From contig JBDOQK010000031.1 of NCBI GenBank assembly GCA_040437565.1, forward strand, positions 1 to 64,000: a stretch of 64,000 bases of DNA, written 5' to 3'. Each line of letters starts with the position of its first letter. Positions within the stretch are counted from its first letter, which is position 1. This DNA comes from Albugo candida. Lineage: Eukaryota > Oomycota > Peronosporomycetes > Albuginales. Below, piece after piece: positions 23,192 to 35,200 of the stretch. The notes beneath the pieces were generated by a model. It made no database searches and was not told the origin of the DNA. It saw nothing but the letters and a program-made list of their open reading frames with translations. Position numbers and translations under genes: made by a program.

Positions 23192-24733
23192 TTATTCCCG
23201 CTTTTGTGTGATTTTGGCAGTGGCTTTCAATTTGCCGTTGGCTTCCATCTCCAGCGTTTCTTTCAGATTTTGTAAAGCTTTTTTGTAAATTGGAACAAGA
23301 TTTTGCATCTCCTCGGGAGAGAGTGAAAATGACAATAATTGCTTTTTATTTGTCTTTTGTAGCATCCGTTGCAATCCTTTTGTTTGACCTCGCTTCACCA
23401 GCGTCACGCATCGACCATATCGGCCAGCTCGCGCGGCCCGACCTGCTCGATGAACATACGTCTTGATGTGCGTCGGGACGTCATAATTGATAACATTCAC
23501 AACGTCATCGAGATCCATCCCTCGCGCCATCGCATCTGAGCACACAAGAACTCGATTCAATCCTTTCTTGCATTTAGCCACTAATTTTCTTCGCTGTTGG
23601 AGCGTTAGACTGCTTGAATACTCTTGAACACCAATATCATCGCCATTTAGTTCCTTAAACATGAGTTGGAGCAGTCGAGTCAAACGATGCGTGGCATTCA
23701 CAGAGGAAGTGAAAACAAGCGTCATTTGGTCATGAAATTGCAACAGTAGTTGAACCAAACGGAGAGGTTTGGATTCGCTATCACACTCCACCAGCCATTC
23801 TTCCAACTTTTCAGGTGTCTCATACACCGGCCCAGCGTTCGAGTCATGTTTCAATTCGGGTTCTTTTGTCAAATTCTGACTCGATTGATCCAAATCTGAA
23901 TTTTTTATTTTCAAAACACGCGCGTGATGCATTCCAATCGCAGCCAATTTGCCCGGATTTTCCGTTAATGTAGCAGATAAAAGAATACGAACAAGTGGTA
24001 CACGAATTTGACTCTGGTTTTGTATTCCATTTACCGACCGAATGGTTTGAATTGCAAGTAAGTCGTCTTCCGGATGCAAGCTTGAGGCATTCGTAGCTGT
24101 ACTGTAGATACTTTGATACACTTTTGCAATCCAGTCTTGGTAGGATTGCGTCAGCAATCGATCTGCTTCATCCACGATAAGGAACTGCAAATGCTGAAGC
24201 GTGAATCCACTCGTTTGCTCCAAATGATCGACAAGACGTCCAGGTGTTGCAATTATAATATCGATTTCACTATGTCCGTCACTTGTGTGCTTTCGAGCGT
24301 GACGTTCCGAGTCGCCGACGAGAAGGTTTTGTTCGTGCCCAAAATTGGCTTGTCCTGTTATAAGTGCACATTTCAAATTTGTCGCAGCGCATAAGGCAGT
24401 GGCGATCTGATACACCTGCGTGGCCAAGTCGCGTGTAGGGACAACAATCAACGCGCGTAAGCGACAGATAATTCGCTTATGTAAATGTAGAAGAATAGGA
24501 ATCAGATACGTGAAAGTTTTCCCACTTCCAGTGGGAGCCGTGATGCAAAAGTCAGTACGGCGTTGAGTGGATCGACACGCTTGTAGGATTTCGGGAATGG
24601 CTTTTTTTTGGACTTGAAAAAAGCCATTTATTTGGAAATGGTGATGGAGAATGTCTGATAACGCATCAGTCATTGGTGTAGTAGGATGCCATTTACCAAG
24701 CGTCTGTGTAAGATCGGCATAGGCAGCTCTCAT
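23192..24733 (-). CDS. DDX51: DEAD-box RNA helicase, DDX51/Dbp6-like
   Basis: ATP-dependent RNA helicase, probably for 60S ribosome assembly in the nucleolus if the DDX51 assignment holds. 513 residues from ATG 24733. Motifs in order: Q-motif region (FFQVQKKAIPEIL), I APTGSGKT, Ia VVPTRDLA, Ib TPGRL, II DEAD, III SAT, IV LVFTSS, V ARGMD, VI HRAGRAARAG. The long charged insert after DEAD, before SAT, and the VVNVINYDVPTHIKTYVHR context resemble DDX51/Dbp6 more than other DEAD-box groups. No intron. The tail is basic (KATAKITQKRE), as in many nucleolar helicases. Helicase identity is certain; subgroup is likely. Confidence 0.88.
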   Translation of the reverse strand: MRAAYADLTQTLGKWHPTTPMTDALSDILHHHFQINGFFQVQKKAIPEILQACRSTQRRTDFCITAPTGSGKTFTYLIPILLHLHKRIICRLRALIVVPTRDLATQVYQIATALCAATNLKCALITGQANFGHEQNLLVGDSERHARKHTSDGHSEIDIIIATPGRLVDHLEQTSGFTLQHLQFLIVDEADRLLTQSYQDWIAKVYQSIYSTATNASSLHPEDDLLAIQTIRSVNGIQNQSQIRVPLVRILLSATLTENPGKLAAIGMHHARVLKIKNSDLDQSSQNLTKEPELKHDSNAGPVYETPEKLEEWLVECDSESKPLRLVQLLLQFHDQMTLVFTSSVNATHRLTRLLQLMFKELNGDDIGVQEYSSSLTLQQRRKLVAKCKKGLNRVLVCSDAMARGMDLDDVVNVINYDVPTHIKTYVHRAGRAARAGRYGRCVTLVKRGQTKGLQRMLQKTNKKQLLSFSLSPEEMQNLVPIYKKALQNLKETLEMEANGKLKATAKITQKRE

Positions 24734-25020
24734 ACCGATGGAATAAATCAATGAGTGGTAGCCAACAACACGCGTACCGTATCGTAATCAAGACGTACGA
24801 ACAGATGATCAGCCATACATTCTATTGTCAAATTAAGTATTAATGCAAGGCGGAATGTCAACATCGCCCAATTCTATCTATCGTTCAGAAAATACATAGA
24901 CCGAATCTTTCCAGATAACCTTTTATGTTTGTTGAGAAGAATCTATGTTTTGTTGTGAGACGGGCAATGAATGGTGACTGCTGACTGATTGCATAATCCT
25001 ACCTGTCAAAGAAAAATCAT

Positions 25021-26894
25021 TTAGCTCAGGCACGTGATGCCGATCGGTAATTGCGTACCTGAATGAGAGGATGGGACCATCGCTCGATTACTGGTGGTTG
25101 TAACTCCATGACGGTCGACATCTTGCATTGAGATATCGCGATTGAATGCTTNNNNNNNNNNNNNNNNNNNNNNNNNNNNNNNNNNNNNNNNNNNNNNNNN
25201 NNNNNNNNNNNNNNNNNNNNNNNNNNNNNNNNNNNNNNNNNNNNNNNNNNNGATTACTGGTGGTTGTAACTCCATGACGGTCGACATCTTGCATTGAGAT
25301 ATCGCGATTGAATGCTTGTCTGTTTGGCGCATTGTACGACATGAAGCCCGGGGCTGTATGCGAAGTCGTAGGCAGGGAGGAGGAATACATATCCGTCGGT
25401 GTTACTTTCATCTGTCGATAAAATGACGCAGAATCCATCTGACCTTGATTGCTGCCTCCAGTACATCCGCTAGAATGCAGCAAATTTGGCTGATGTTCGC
25501 GTACATAATCCATATTCTTTGACATGCCGCGTATATACGTTGCATTGGGGTCAGAAGTATTGATTGTACGCAAGTCCGGAAAAGAGTGACACGTGCGTTG
25601 ATCGAATTTGACATGCTGCTCGACAGCTGTGGAGGTGTGACGAGTTGGTCTGTAGCCTGCTATCTCACGTGAACCATACTGATCAAATGCTTTCTGATTC
25701 GACACTGAAAATAGTGATAGAATGGCTCCATGGACATTAGGCGGAAAACATAGTCGCAGTAAATCTGGATCGCTTGCAATATATTCGACAGCTTGAAGCG
25801 GTGAGGTGAACCTCGTCTCTGATAGAGCTAAGCCGGTAGACTGTGGATCTCTTGATGGTGCAATGTAGTGTTGCTTTGCGCCCTCAGGAGCTTGATCCAG
25901 CCTCCATCCTTCTCGTAACAAGACGGGAAGCGCTTCCGTCTCAAAGAGACTTTGTACAAATTGTGCTTCTCTTTCAGTAACTTGTTTATGTGAATTCTCA
26001 CGCTGATTATCGACATCCAAAGAAGCCATTGATGCGGTAGAAAAAGCCGTTTCCATCCCACTGATGTCATTGACACGATCACGAAGCGCTGCTATGGCTT
26101 TTGGATCAGGACGTTCAACATCGTCTTGAACCAGAATCTGTAGTGTATCTTCGATACTGAGCACCTCTTGATCGCCATCCGCATACGAGATAGTATACGA
26201 AAGCATTTCTTCATCGAATTTGATAACCTTCCATGAAAACATCAATACATCAGTCAGGTTCAATCAAATAATCACATTTGGTATGTACCTGCCCCAGAAA
26301 GCGACCATGTCCAACGAATGTTTTTGCAACCCGAAGACCGATTAGATCATTAGCAAGCACCCGTTGTCCGTTCAGAACAACCCAGCATGCTACGTGATTT
26401 GATGGATAACTGGGAACATTCCGATGCGAATCTTCCTTCGCGGTCGAACCAGTCGCTGCAGCCACTTCGGCAAAAGAAAGTGTGGTCTTCGGTTTTGAAG
26501 TTGGCTGAAAGTACTCTAAGGTACTAATCCTTTGTGATTGGGATGGCACCGCATTCGTTGTAGCTGTGATCGGAGGTAACATAATTGGATGACTTGCATT
26601 ACGTATCGCCTCTCCGCCTCTGCCATATATATTTGTTGAGATAGACACCGGTCGTGTAGAGTTCCTTCTTGTTTTCGAATCAAGATGATGACTGGGTGTG
26701 GTTGTACCAGACATTGTTCGAACTGGGTCACTAGAAGTACAAAAGATATTCAATGTCGAGAAGCGATTGGGTGAGTCTCGATGTGATGAGGATGTGCGTG
26801 AAGTCAGATTTCGTACATCCGGTTCATTAAAATTCGAGGACATCACAGAGGCAACGGCTGCAGAGGATAATTCAGCTGTCACAGACGACGTCAT
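25021..26894 (-). CDS. Tudor-like-domain protein, unknown function
   Basis: Model with one overlap copy removed: complement(join(25021..25085,25252..26227,26289..26894)), 548 residues; the 61-nt intron 26228-26288 (GTACAT...GGAAG) joins GRFLGQ to VIKFDEEM. The joined region reads RVAKTFVGHGRFLGQVIKFD followed by SYADGDQEVLS, a Tudor/PTM-like barrel of the type common in oomycete chromatin proteins (a K-x-F-x-G-x-V pattern, then YADGD). The N-terminal 170 residues are Ser/Thr rich and disordered. The C-terminal half is also low-complexity. Possibly a chromatin-associated protein; no catalytic domain is seen. The frame works only when the 66-bp duplicate at the gap is merged. Confidence 0.65.
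25086..25317. repeat. Assembly duplication around gap 25152-25251 (66 bp)
   Basis: Bases 25086-25151 recur at 25252-25317 across exactly 100 N. It is the shortest of the ten overlaps and falls in the 3' end of the Tudor-like gene. Confidence 0.93.
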
Positions 26895-27917
26895 TGGTAA
26901 ATCATAAGAGAGGCAGCAGTCCCTTTCTGTCACTTTAGACTCGTGTACTGTACGACAAAGTAGCAGCTTGTTTATTTTTACTCGCCCGTTTTCTTTCTTT
27001 TCACCTCAGCGGCTGAAGCGATGAGTAGCTAGTCAATTAGGTTCAAGTTGCGCTTTTTTATATTTTGTCTTGCAAACGAATCGAACGATAGACGACGAGC
27101 CGAATGGAATGCTTTTTCTGTTAAGATTTCTATACGAAGCTTGAAATTACACAATCAAATGAGAAAGAATCCTGATTGTTACTATGTATTGCTGCAGCTT
27201 TTTATGCACAAAAGTAGTGTTCTTGTGCTTGGCGCTATTGGGCAGAATCAACGGTAAGCTCGTGCTCAATCGCAAAGCGTAAGGAAGGCGTTGGCAAAAG
27301 ATCAACTAATCCGTACGAGTGTACTTGATACCCTGATGAATCTGATCGTGGTTGATCGTATGACTCATATTCTATACACATGCCAGGTTGCAAATCCGTT
27401 TAAAAGTATCGTAAAGGTTACCGTGTTTATTAGCATAGATCAGACTTGACCGCATGCGNNNNNNNNNNNNNNNNNNNNNNNNNNNNNNNNNNNNNNNNNN
27501 NNNNNNNNNNNNNNNNNNNNNNNNNNNNNNNNNNNNNNNNNNNNNNNNNNNNNNNNNNGGAAGGCGTTGGCAAAAGATCAACTAATCCGTACGAGTGTAC
27601 TTGATACCCTGATGAATCTGATCGTGGTTGATCGTATGACTCATATTCTATACACATGCCAGGTTGCAAATCCGTTTAAAAGTATCGTAAAGGTTACCGT
27701 GTTTATTAGCATAGATCAGACTTGACCGCATGCGTCCGGTATCAGAAGTTTAGAAATGACGCACTTGAACGTAAAATCCGAACCAGTGAATGTCACATTC
27801 GGCAGCGCTTACATGCGTTTACATGTCTCTATGTGCGTTCACTTCGGATCTTCTGTAACAACTTAAAGACAGACGGATGTCGTGGGATCATCGATACTAC
27901 GAGTGTATAGCTCTATT
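26895..27917. other. Mostly non-coding; one possible small minus-strand exon
   Basis: Between the Tudor-like gene and ALG10 I see no recognisable gene. On the minus strand, bases about 27657-27559 joined (overlap merged) to 27282-27235 give a 48-codon open frame beginning MCIEYESYDQ and ending at TAG 27235. It may be the end of a small gene or chance. The rest is AT-rich and lacks long frames; it should contain the promoter of the Tudor-like gene near 26900-27000. Confidence 0.35.
27283..27734. repeat. Assembly duplication around gap 27459-27558 (176 bp)
   Basis: Bases 27283-27458 recur at 27559-27734, separated by exactly 100 N, as at the other gaps. No annotated gene is broken here. Confidence 0.93.
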
Positions 27918-30787
27918 TTACCACATAAAGCGTCCTGTAGTTCCATCGACCCAAGTGAATGGATAATGTAAAAAAATTATCATTGTGACCAGATTGATGG
28001 CACTATAGAGCACAAGAGTTGAGTACATCTGCTGCTTGCGTTGCTAATACGATAGCAAAAGGGCAAATGCACATTCAATGACTGTATCTGGGGAATATTG
28101 TCAAATTTTTGAGTGCATTGCTTACCTTGCCAGTGTTCAACTGAAAAATGATTGTCGGAATAATATAGTAGCGTGGCCTGAAAACTCCAATTTATTACAA
28201 CGAAAAAGTATCCAGAATCAAGATGGCAACGTACTCGACAAGCGGAGAGGGGACCAGAGTCAAACACACCGCAACAAAGTAAACCAGGATCCATAATGGC
28301 GATCGATTTTTTCCTGAACCAACCGTAGAATTCAGGGTATATCAAATGAAGTCGAAGCTGAGCGCACCTAATTCACGGAAACCAAACCATCCAAAATAGA
28401 TATACATGGCCAAAGGTGCGAATTTCGCCATTGAATAGCGACGGAAAAATTTCCGCCAAATATAAAACGTATAATGACGATTATCAGCCAACAGGAACGG
28501 GTGCACTGGACTGCAGTACGCAATGATTGTCAGTACAGCTGCGAGTAACGATGTCATCTGAATGATTTTGCTTCGTTTCAAGCACTGTTTTGACATGAAG
28601 CACCAGAATTGGTACAGGTTATCGGGGAGGAGGAGACTGGTGCTGAATCCGGAGGCAATCGGAAAAGTGAAGTATAGTAACTGAGCAGCGTGAAAGCTCA
28701 TTTCGTGATTGGATTTATCGCCTGGCACACCAAAACAGCGGTAGTAATGAGTCACGTGAAAGCGACGGGATCACGTACCCAGCACAATACTTCCATTTTT
28801 GATCACAAATATCATGAAGCAAATGATCACACCAGTAAACGACCACAAGTGAATCATGAGAGAGAAAATATCTGTATGACCAACACGAATAGCTCGAGAT
28901 AGGATGGACGGCAGCCTTTGAAAGCAAGCAATTCAGTTGCGTATCTGGATGATTAAATTCACTCTACCTTCCAAAAAGTGGTTCGCCATTTATTTGCCCA
29001 TGGGTACTCGCGGAACTAGCAAGCAAAATGCGTTGCAGCATGATTTGATACAAGCCTAGACGGGTCATTCACCTGTATATGAATGATGCGTGTTTTGTTT
29101 CGAGAAATCGAACCAGTGTCGTTCCTGCCACAAATCCGACCCAAATGACGTTATTTTGTCGAAAAAGCACTGCCAAAGCTCCACACTACTTCGAAAAAAA
29201 AGTATTTTGGCAATAGCGAACGTTCACTGAGCTTTCAATCGTACCAAAGCGCTGGGAAGGAATGTGAATAATGCACGTTTGTGCTTTCCAAAATCGACAC
29301 GTTCGGCCAAGTAGTACATTAAAAGCACAAAGTATATGGAGCCAACATCGGTATAGAACAAAAATGTGTCGAAGAAGAGAACGGGGAAGGACAAGAGGAC
29401 TGCAGTATAAAGGACCACATGCTGTTCACTTGGCTAGGCAGCACGGGTATCCGGTCACAACGATGCTGCAACAACAGGTGGACGTTTTACCGCACAAAGC
29501 AACCGGAGACGTGGTATAAGGAACGAAAGAGCAACCGCAAACCATAGATTCGTACGCCGAAAGTTTGTCAGAGAGCACACATCATCAAGTCGGAAGGCAT
29601 TCAGCGTCGAGCTGATGTACGCAAATAAAGTGGCAAAATAGTATAATCCAGGAAATGTGGTGATTTTTGTATTCCAGTACGCTATTCAACGGAACCGGCG
29701 CAAATGATGAGCAAACTACAAGAAAAGTCCAAAGATCCTTACCAAAGTTTCCGTTGCAGTACGCGCGTGTCTGATCAAAATGGAAGAGCTCATCCTGTCA
29801 ATTACAAATCACAGCAAAATCAAAGTCAAGAGGATGTAATAGAACACATCAGAAGCTACATGCACCATATAAGGTTGATCGACAATCTGATTTACAATTC
29901 GGGCTATTACTGCATATGAAAAGGCAATTCCGACGGCAAAACNNNNNNNNNNNNNNNNNNNNNNNNNNNNNNNNNNNNNNNNNNNNNNNNNNNNNNNNNN
30001 NNNNNNNNNNNNNNNNNNNNNNNNNNNNNNNNNNNNNNNNNNCGAACGTTCACTGAGCTTTCAATCGTACCAAAGCGCTGGGAAGGAATGTGAATAATGC
30101 ACGTTTGTGCTTTCCAAAATCGACACGTTCGGCCAAGTAGTACATTAAAAGCACAAAGTATATGGAGCCAACATCGGTATAGAACAAAAATGTGTCGAAG
30201 AAGAGAACGGGGAAGGACAAGAGGACTGCAGTATAAAGGACCACATGCTGTTCACTTGGCTAGGCAGCACGGGTATCCGGTCACAACGATGCTGCAACAA
30301 CAGGTGGACGTTTTACCGCACAAAGCAACCGGAGACGTGGTATAAGGAACGAAAGAGCAACCGCAAACCATAGATTCGTACGCCGAAAGTTTGTCAGAGA
30401 GCACACATCATCAAGTCGGAAGGCATTCAGCGTCGAGCTGATGTACGCAAATAAAGTGGCAAAATAGTATAATCCAGGAAATGTGGTGATTTTTGTATTC
30501 CAGTACGCTATTCAACGGAACCGGCGCAAATGATGAGCAAACTACAAGAAAAGTCCAAAGATCCTTACCAAAGTTTCCGTTGCAGTACGCGCGTGTCTGA
30601 TCAAAATGGAAGAGCTCATCCTGTCAATTACAAATCACAGCAAAATCAAAGTCAAGAGGATGTAATAGAACACATCAGAAGCTACATGCACCATATAAGG
30701 TTGATCGACAATCTGATTTACAATTCGGGCTATTACTGCATATGAAAAGGCAATTCCGACGGCAAAACCCGATATCGGTCGTGTCAT
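27918..30787 (-). CDS. ALG10: Alpha-1,2-glucosyltransferase ALG10 (DIE2), many exons
   Basis: ER membrane enzyme that adds the last glucose to the dolichol-linked N-glycan precursor. Starts at ATG 30787 (MTRPISGF); exon 1 (30692-30787) ends DQPYM and exon 2 (30569-30620) begins DELFHFDQTRAYC, the conserved ALG10 start. Next come NTKITTFPGLYYF (exon 30317-30507), FFDTFLFYTDVGSIYFVLL (30071-30247), ALAVLFRQNNVIWVGF (from 29185), IVLGDKSNHEMSFH and LLADNRHYTFYIWRKFF (28368-28731), WILVYFVAVC (28235-28313), PRYYIIPTIIFQ (28126-28177), and the terminal RFMW before the stop at 27918. Introns are 47-82 nt. Exon borders in 28.9-29.1 kb are uncertain. The 726-bp assembly duplicate must be removed for the model to work. 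Confidence 0.9.
29217..30768. repeat. Assembly duplication around gap 29943-30042 (726 bp)
   Basis: Bases 29217-29942 recur at 30043-30768 across exactly 100 N. The duplicated block carries most of exons 1-4 of ALG10; only the right-hand copy is joined to the start codon and only the left-hand copy to the downstream exons. Confidence 0.95.
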
Positions 30788-30872
30788 TTACAATCCAAAA
30801 TAGTGTTCCAACAAAATTGACCCTCTTCCATCCAGCCATATCAACCTACACTAGTGTGTCTACACAATCTCA

Positions 30873-31955
30873 TCACGATGGAGATCGTCGATATGGCTCT
30901 TCCAATCGCTCTCTCATCTGATCAAGCAATTTACATTCGATACCCGCTTCCTTCTGCGCTACAAGGCGCATGAGCATAGGCTTCCACTTCCTCCCTCTCG
31001 TGTTGATGAACCAGTTATTGACTTGTTCTATTGTGATGCCTCCTTGCATTCCAAGCATATCTTTCTCATCTTCGGTTGGGTAGGGATGGTGGAGATGATC
31101 TTCAAACCATTGCTGTAGTACTTCTTTTGCTGTCTTGGATAAATTTGTGCGTTTCTTACATCCTCGACTGCAATCCATCAAAGGGGAACCCGGCGCATTG
31201 GCCGAAGCACTGCTCCATACATTGCCTTCCAGTATACCCATTGCGATACTGGAGTTATCGTCCCATGATGAAGACGCCGTCGAACTAGTGTGTCGTAAGG
31301 AAACAGCACGTGCTAATTGATGCAAATCTCGAATAGCGTGTCGATACCGTAGCGTTATGGATTGATCATTGATCATGTGGAGGACTTGTTCAAACTTGTT
31401 GAACGCTTCACCCTCATACTGCTGCTGGTATCGTTCCATGCTCCCAACAAGATCCGGCTGGCTCTTGAGTGCGTCAGAAAGCATCGAACGGACGCTGGAA
31501 TCATCCGATAATGATTGACTGGTTTCATTAGGCGATTTTGCGCCATCTTTATCGGTTTTGTATGTTTGTTTCAGACTTTCCAAGCTAATCAATTCCGCAT
31601 CTTCGGGAAGCAAATTGCAATGAGTAAATGACCAAATCAAGCTCCGATCTAATGCGTCGAATTCGCTATGTGATTGTTCCTGTAACAAATGATCACGAGC
31701 CACTTGCGCAGCGACCTGAAGCTCCATTGTGGGGAGGCACACGCCGTTTTCTTCCAACTCTTCCTCCTCATCCAAAACAAACGACAAAATCTGATGCAGC
31801 TGGAAATCAATTGCAGCAGTGTCGTCTTCCTTATCCTCCGGATCCTTGAGTGATAGTTCGTCGGAGCATACAGCCTCGGCATTCTCCTCCTCCTGCTGAC
31901 CTCGATGTCGCCGCATGCTTCCCGATTTATAATTGAATCGATTAGGGAGCGTCAT
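30873..31955 (-). CDS. TALE-class homeodomain transcription factor
   Basis: 360 residues from ATG 31955, no intron. The homeodomain lies near the C-terminus (about residues 265-330): KKRTNLSKTAKEVLQQWFED, then HPYPTEDEK, whose P-Y-P is the three-residue loop extension that defines TALE homeodomains, then the recognition helix VNNWFINTRGRKW. The upstream part is acidic, and contains a helical stretch about residues 180-225 that could be a dimerisation region, but no MEIS or KNOX domain is obvious. A nuclear DNA-binding role is expected. Few such factors are known from oomycetes and the target genes are unknown. Confidence 0.9.
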   Translation of the reverse strand: MTLPNRFNYKSGSMRRHRGQQEEENAEAVCSDELSLKDPEDKEDDTAAIDFQLHQILSFVLDEEEELEENGVCLPTMELQVAAQVARDHLLQEQSHSEFDALDRSLIWSFTHCNLLPEDAELISLESLKQTYKTDKDGAKSPNETSQSLSDDSSVRSMLSDALKSQPDLVGSMERYQQQYEGEAFNKFEQVLHMINDQSITLRYRHAIRDLHQLARAVSLRHTSSTASSSWDDNSSIAMGILEGNVWSSASANAPGSPLMDCSRGCKKRTNLSKTAKEVLQQWFEDHLHHPYPTEDEKDMLGMQGGITIEQVNNWFINTRGRKWKPMLMRLVAQKEAGIECKLLDQMRERLEEPYRRSPS

Positions 31956-32218
31956 TCGCACGTCTGCCAGTTAGTTTTTTTCTGCACTCAACAAACATTC
32001 TCAGAGAAAAGGGGAGTCGAAAAATGATGGAAATTGACCCGTTCGCCTTTTTGCGAGCCATAATCGTGCATACGACTCGGCAAGTGTCCGTTACATGTGA
32101 CCGAGCTGTCTCGTTTCAAGCCTGCAACATGAAGTCTAATTCGAGCTGAAAACTACCCGGCTCACCAACGACTCTGCGACTCGACTTGCATGTTAATTTA
32201 TCATATAGCGAGACAGCG

Positions 32219-35200
32219 ATGGATGTAAGACAATTGTCAAGATTCTTGGTATTCATGGCCTGGAGCGCACACGCAGCGACCATTTGGGAGGATCATGTCG
32301 AGATGGGAGATCACATTGTTGCCACTGGCAGTACCTTGGTACTACGAGGACTCAATCGTGTTGAAGGACAGCTTCTGATCCAACATGGCGCAAGTGTAAG
32401 TGTCGATCCAGGTCGAGATGCAGTTTTGATTGTGAGTGGGATTCAAGTGAATGGGTCATTTTTAATTGGGAATGCAACACATCCTTACATTCGCAAAGCA
32501 ATTATTCACATTGCGTGTAATCCAACACTTTCCAAGTGGAATGAGCAAAGAAAAGGGATTGTAGTGCATCGTGGTGGATGGATTGGACTGTTTGGTAAGA
32601 AGGGTTCCAGTCGACATACTTGGACTAGACTTTATGATCATGCGTACAAAGGCACCACAATACTCCGGTTTGATGTACCTGAAGACTGGGATATTGGCGA
32701 TGAGATTTCGATTGCCTCAACCGATTTTGATCCGCATCAAACAGAGAAAAGGACAATTAGAGAGATTGATGGAAATGTGGTGCAAGTCGACATACCGCTG
32801 GACTTTACACATTTCGGGCGGATCACTGAAAATGTAGATCAGCGAGCCGAAGTCGCTTTGCTCACTCGAAGTATTGTATTTCAAGGATGTTACGAAAAGA
32901 ATGCTGCTTTGATCGGCGTTGGAGGGCACATGATGATCATGGAGGGCTTTTACAGAGCTCAGATACAAGGTGTAGAAATTCGGAATTTTGGTCAGGCAGA
33001 CAAGATTGGACGGTACCCCATCCATTTCCATATGGCCGGGTATGTGCCTGATGGAACATTTATTCGCTACACTGCTATTCACAACTCCAACTTTCGTGCC
33101 ATCACTGTGCACGGAACTCAAAATGTTCTCGTTCAAGGAAATGTTGCGTTCAATATAACGGGTCATGCAGTCATGTTAGAGGATGGAGCCGAAAGTGAAA
33201 ACGTGTTCTCGGATAATTGTATCATGCTCGTTTTAGAGAAGACTAGCGGTGAACGCCTGGGCTCGGATACTTCAATTGCGTTGAGTGCTTTCTACATCAC
33301 AAATACGAACAACACATTCACAAGAAACACTGTAGTGGGTGTAGAAGGAAGTGGATTTTGGATCCATACGCGGCTGAATGTCAAAGGTCTTAGTTTTGCC
33401 ACAGGAATGTATGATGATGTCCATCCGTACCTCATCCCAATAAAAGAAATTCGGAACAATTTCGTGCATTCTACAAAAGTTGGCTTTCGGATCGAATCGC
33501 CTGATTTGGATGGGGATGATATACCTCGACAGATCAGTTATTCACCGCCATATACGTATATGCCAGTTCTCATCCCGTCTATAGATATGTTCACCGTTCA
33601 TCACTCACGCGAAGGCGGATGGTTTCGTATATATCGACTTATAGTCAACGAGTGGATTGTGTCTGATTGCACGGAAGGGATCCAAGTGCTGGCACAAGGA
33701 AACACACCGACTTTCATAACGGAAGCGTTTATTCGAAATTCGCTCTTTGTCGGAAGCTCTTCGAATCGCGGTAATTTACTCATGACTCCCTGGCAAAGGA
33801 TCAATTTTATCGAAAATCGATCAGAGAGCGCAATCGATCGAAGTTTGGGCGATCGAATGGGAATCAAGTTGTACGATGGACCGTTGTTTCTCGAGGACAC
33901 CAAGTTTATGAATTGGGTCTCAGCACCATGCTTGAACTATTACATCCCAGCCATTGGTGCTCGACAATACAATACATTTGCTATGTCCACCCTTACACAC
34001 TCGCGTAATGTTACTTTTGAAAAGACCGATCATCGTTATTTCATATCTGATCGTGATTCTGATGGAGGAAAGACCACGACAATGCTTGATGAAGATGGGT
34101 CCGTCACTGGCTATAGAGGATCTACGCTCCTGCCGTATTGGGAGTTCTATTCGACTATCCAATGTCGAGAAGCTTCATCGTGGAGATTAGTGTGTCCTCA
34201 TNNNNNNNNNNNNNNNNNNNNNNNNNNNNNNNNNNNNNNNNNNNNNNNNNNNNNNNNNNNNNNNNNNNNNNNNNNNNNNNNNNNNNNNNNNNNNNNNNNN
34301 NGTAATGTTACTTTTGAAAAGACCGATCATCGTTATTTCATATCTGATCGTGATTCTGATGGAGGAAAGACCACGACAATGCTTGATGAAGATGGGTCCG
34401 TCACTGGCTATAGAGGATCTACGCTCCTGCCGTATTGGGAGTTCTATTCGACTATCCAATGTCGAGAAGCTTCATCGTGGAGATTAGTGTGTCCTCATCG
34501 ATATGTGAATTTGGATGTGATCGCTACGGATATCTCTCAGGATAAAAATCGTTATGGAGAATTGATAGTCTACCGAAACAATGTAAATGAGTCTTCTAGG
34601 ACGGCACCTTTGCTGACTTTCCAAGGTCAATATATCCCCATTTCTAATGGCTGGCTGTACCATCCGATTGTATCGCCCGGGGCTTACTATACGCTTCGAT
34701 TCACAAAGATGACTCCCCAACAAATCAGTCTTATCATTTCCTGGGCCGATGCGACAGATCAAGTCGAAATTTCAATCATTTACCCATATGATACATTGAT
34801 TTTGAATCTCACCACGCAACATGGCGAATCGTTATCCACAACTACAAATCTTGGAGTGTGCAGGAACTGCTACACTTACGATTCGAATAGCCAAATACTT
34901 CGATTCAATATCGCACAAGAGTACGAGCGTCCAAGCCAAGGATCTGCCTGTCCTATCGACGGATGTGTTACCGTCACCATCCTGGCAGCTCTTCCAAACT
35001 CGGCGTACGTGACTGAAGATACGACTATTCGAACGCTGGAGAAGACGAAAAGAGTTGAAATAGAAGAGTCAACTTGGATCCAAAAACGACTACAAAGGAG
35101 AGATGCAATGGAGCAAGCTATGGAAGAAATAAAATGGTGCGCCTTAGTAGATCCTTGTATCGAGCTGGTTGATGTCGGCAATTATCGAAATGGAATCATG

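Noticed and set aside
34005-34498. Internal protein repeat in the G8 gene
   Set aside because: It is a 197-bp identical duplicate around a 100-N gap that keeps frame only by chance.
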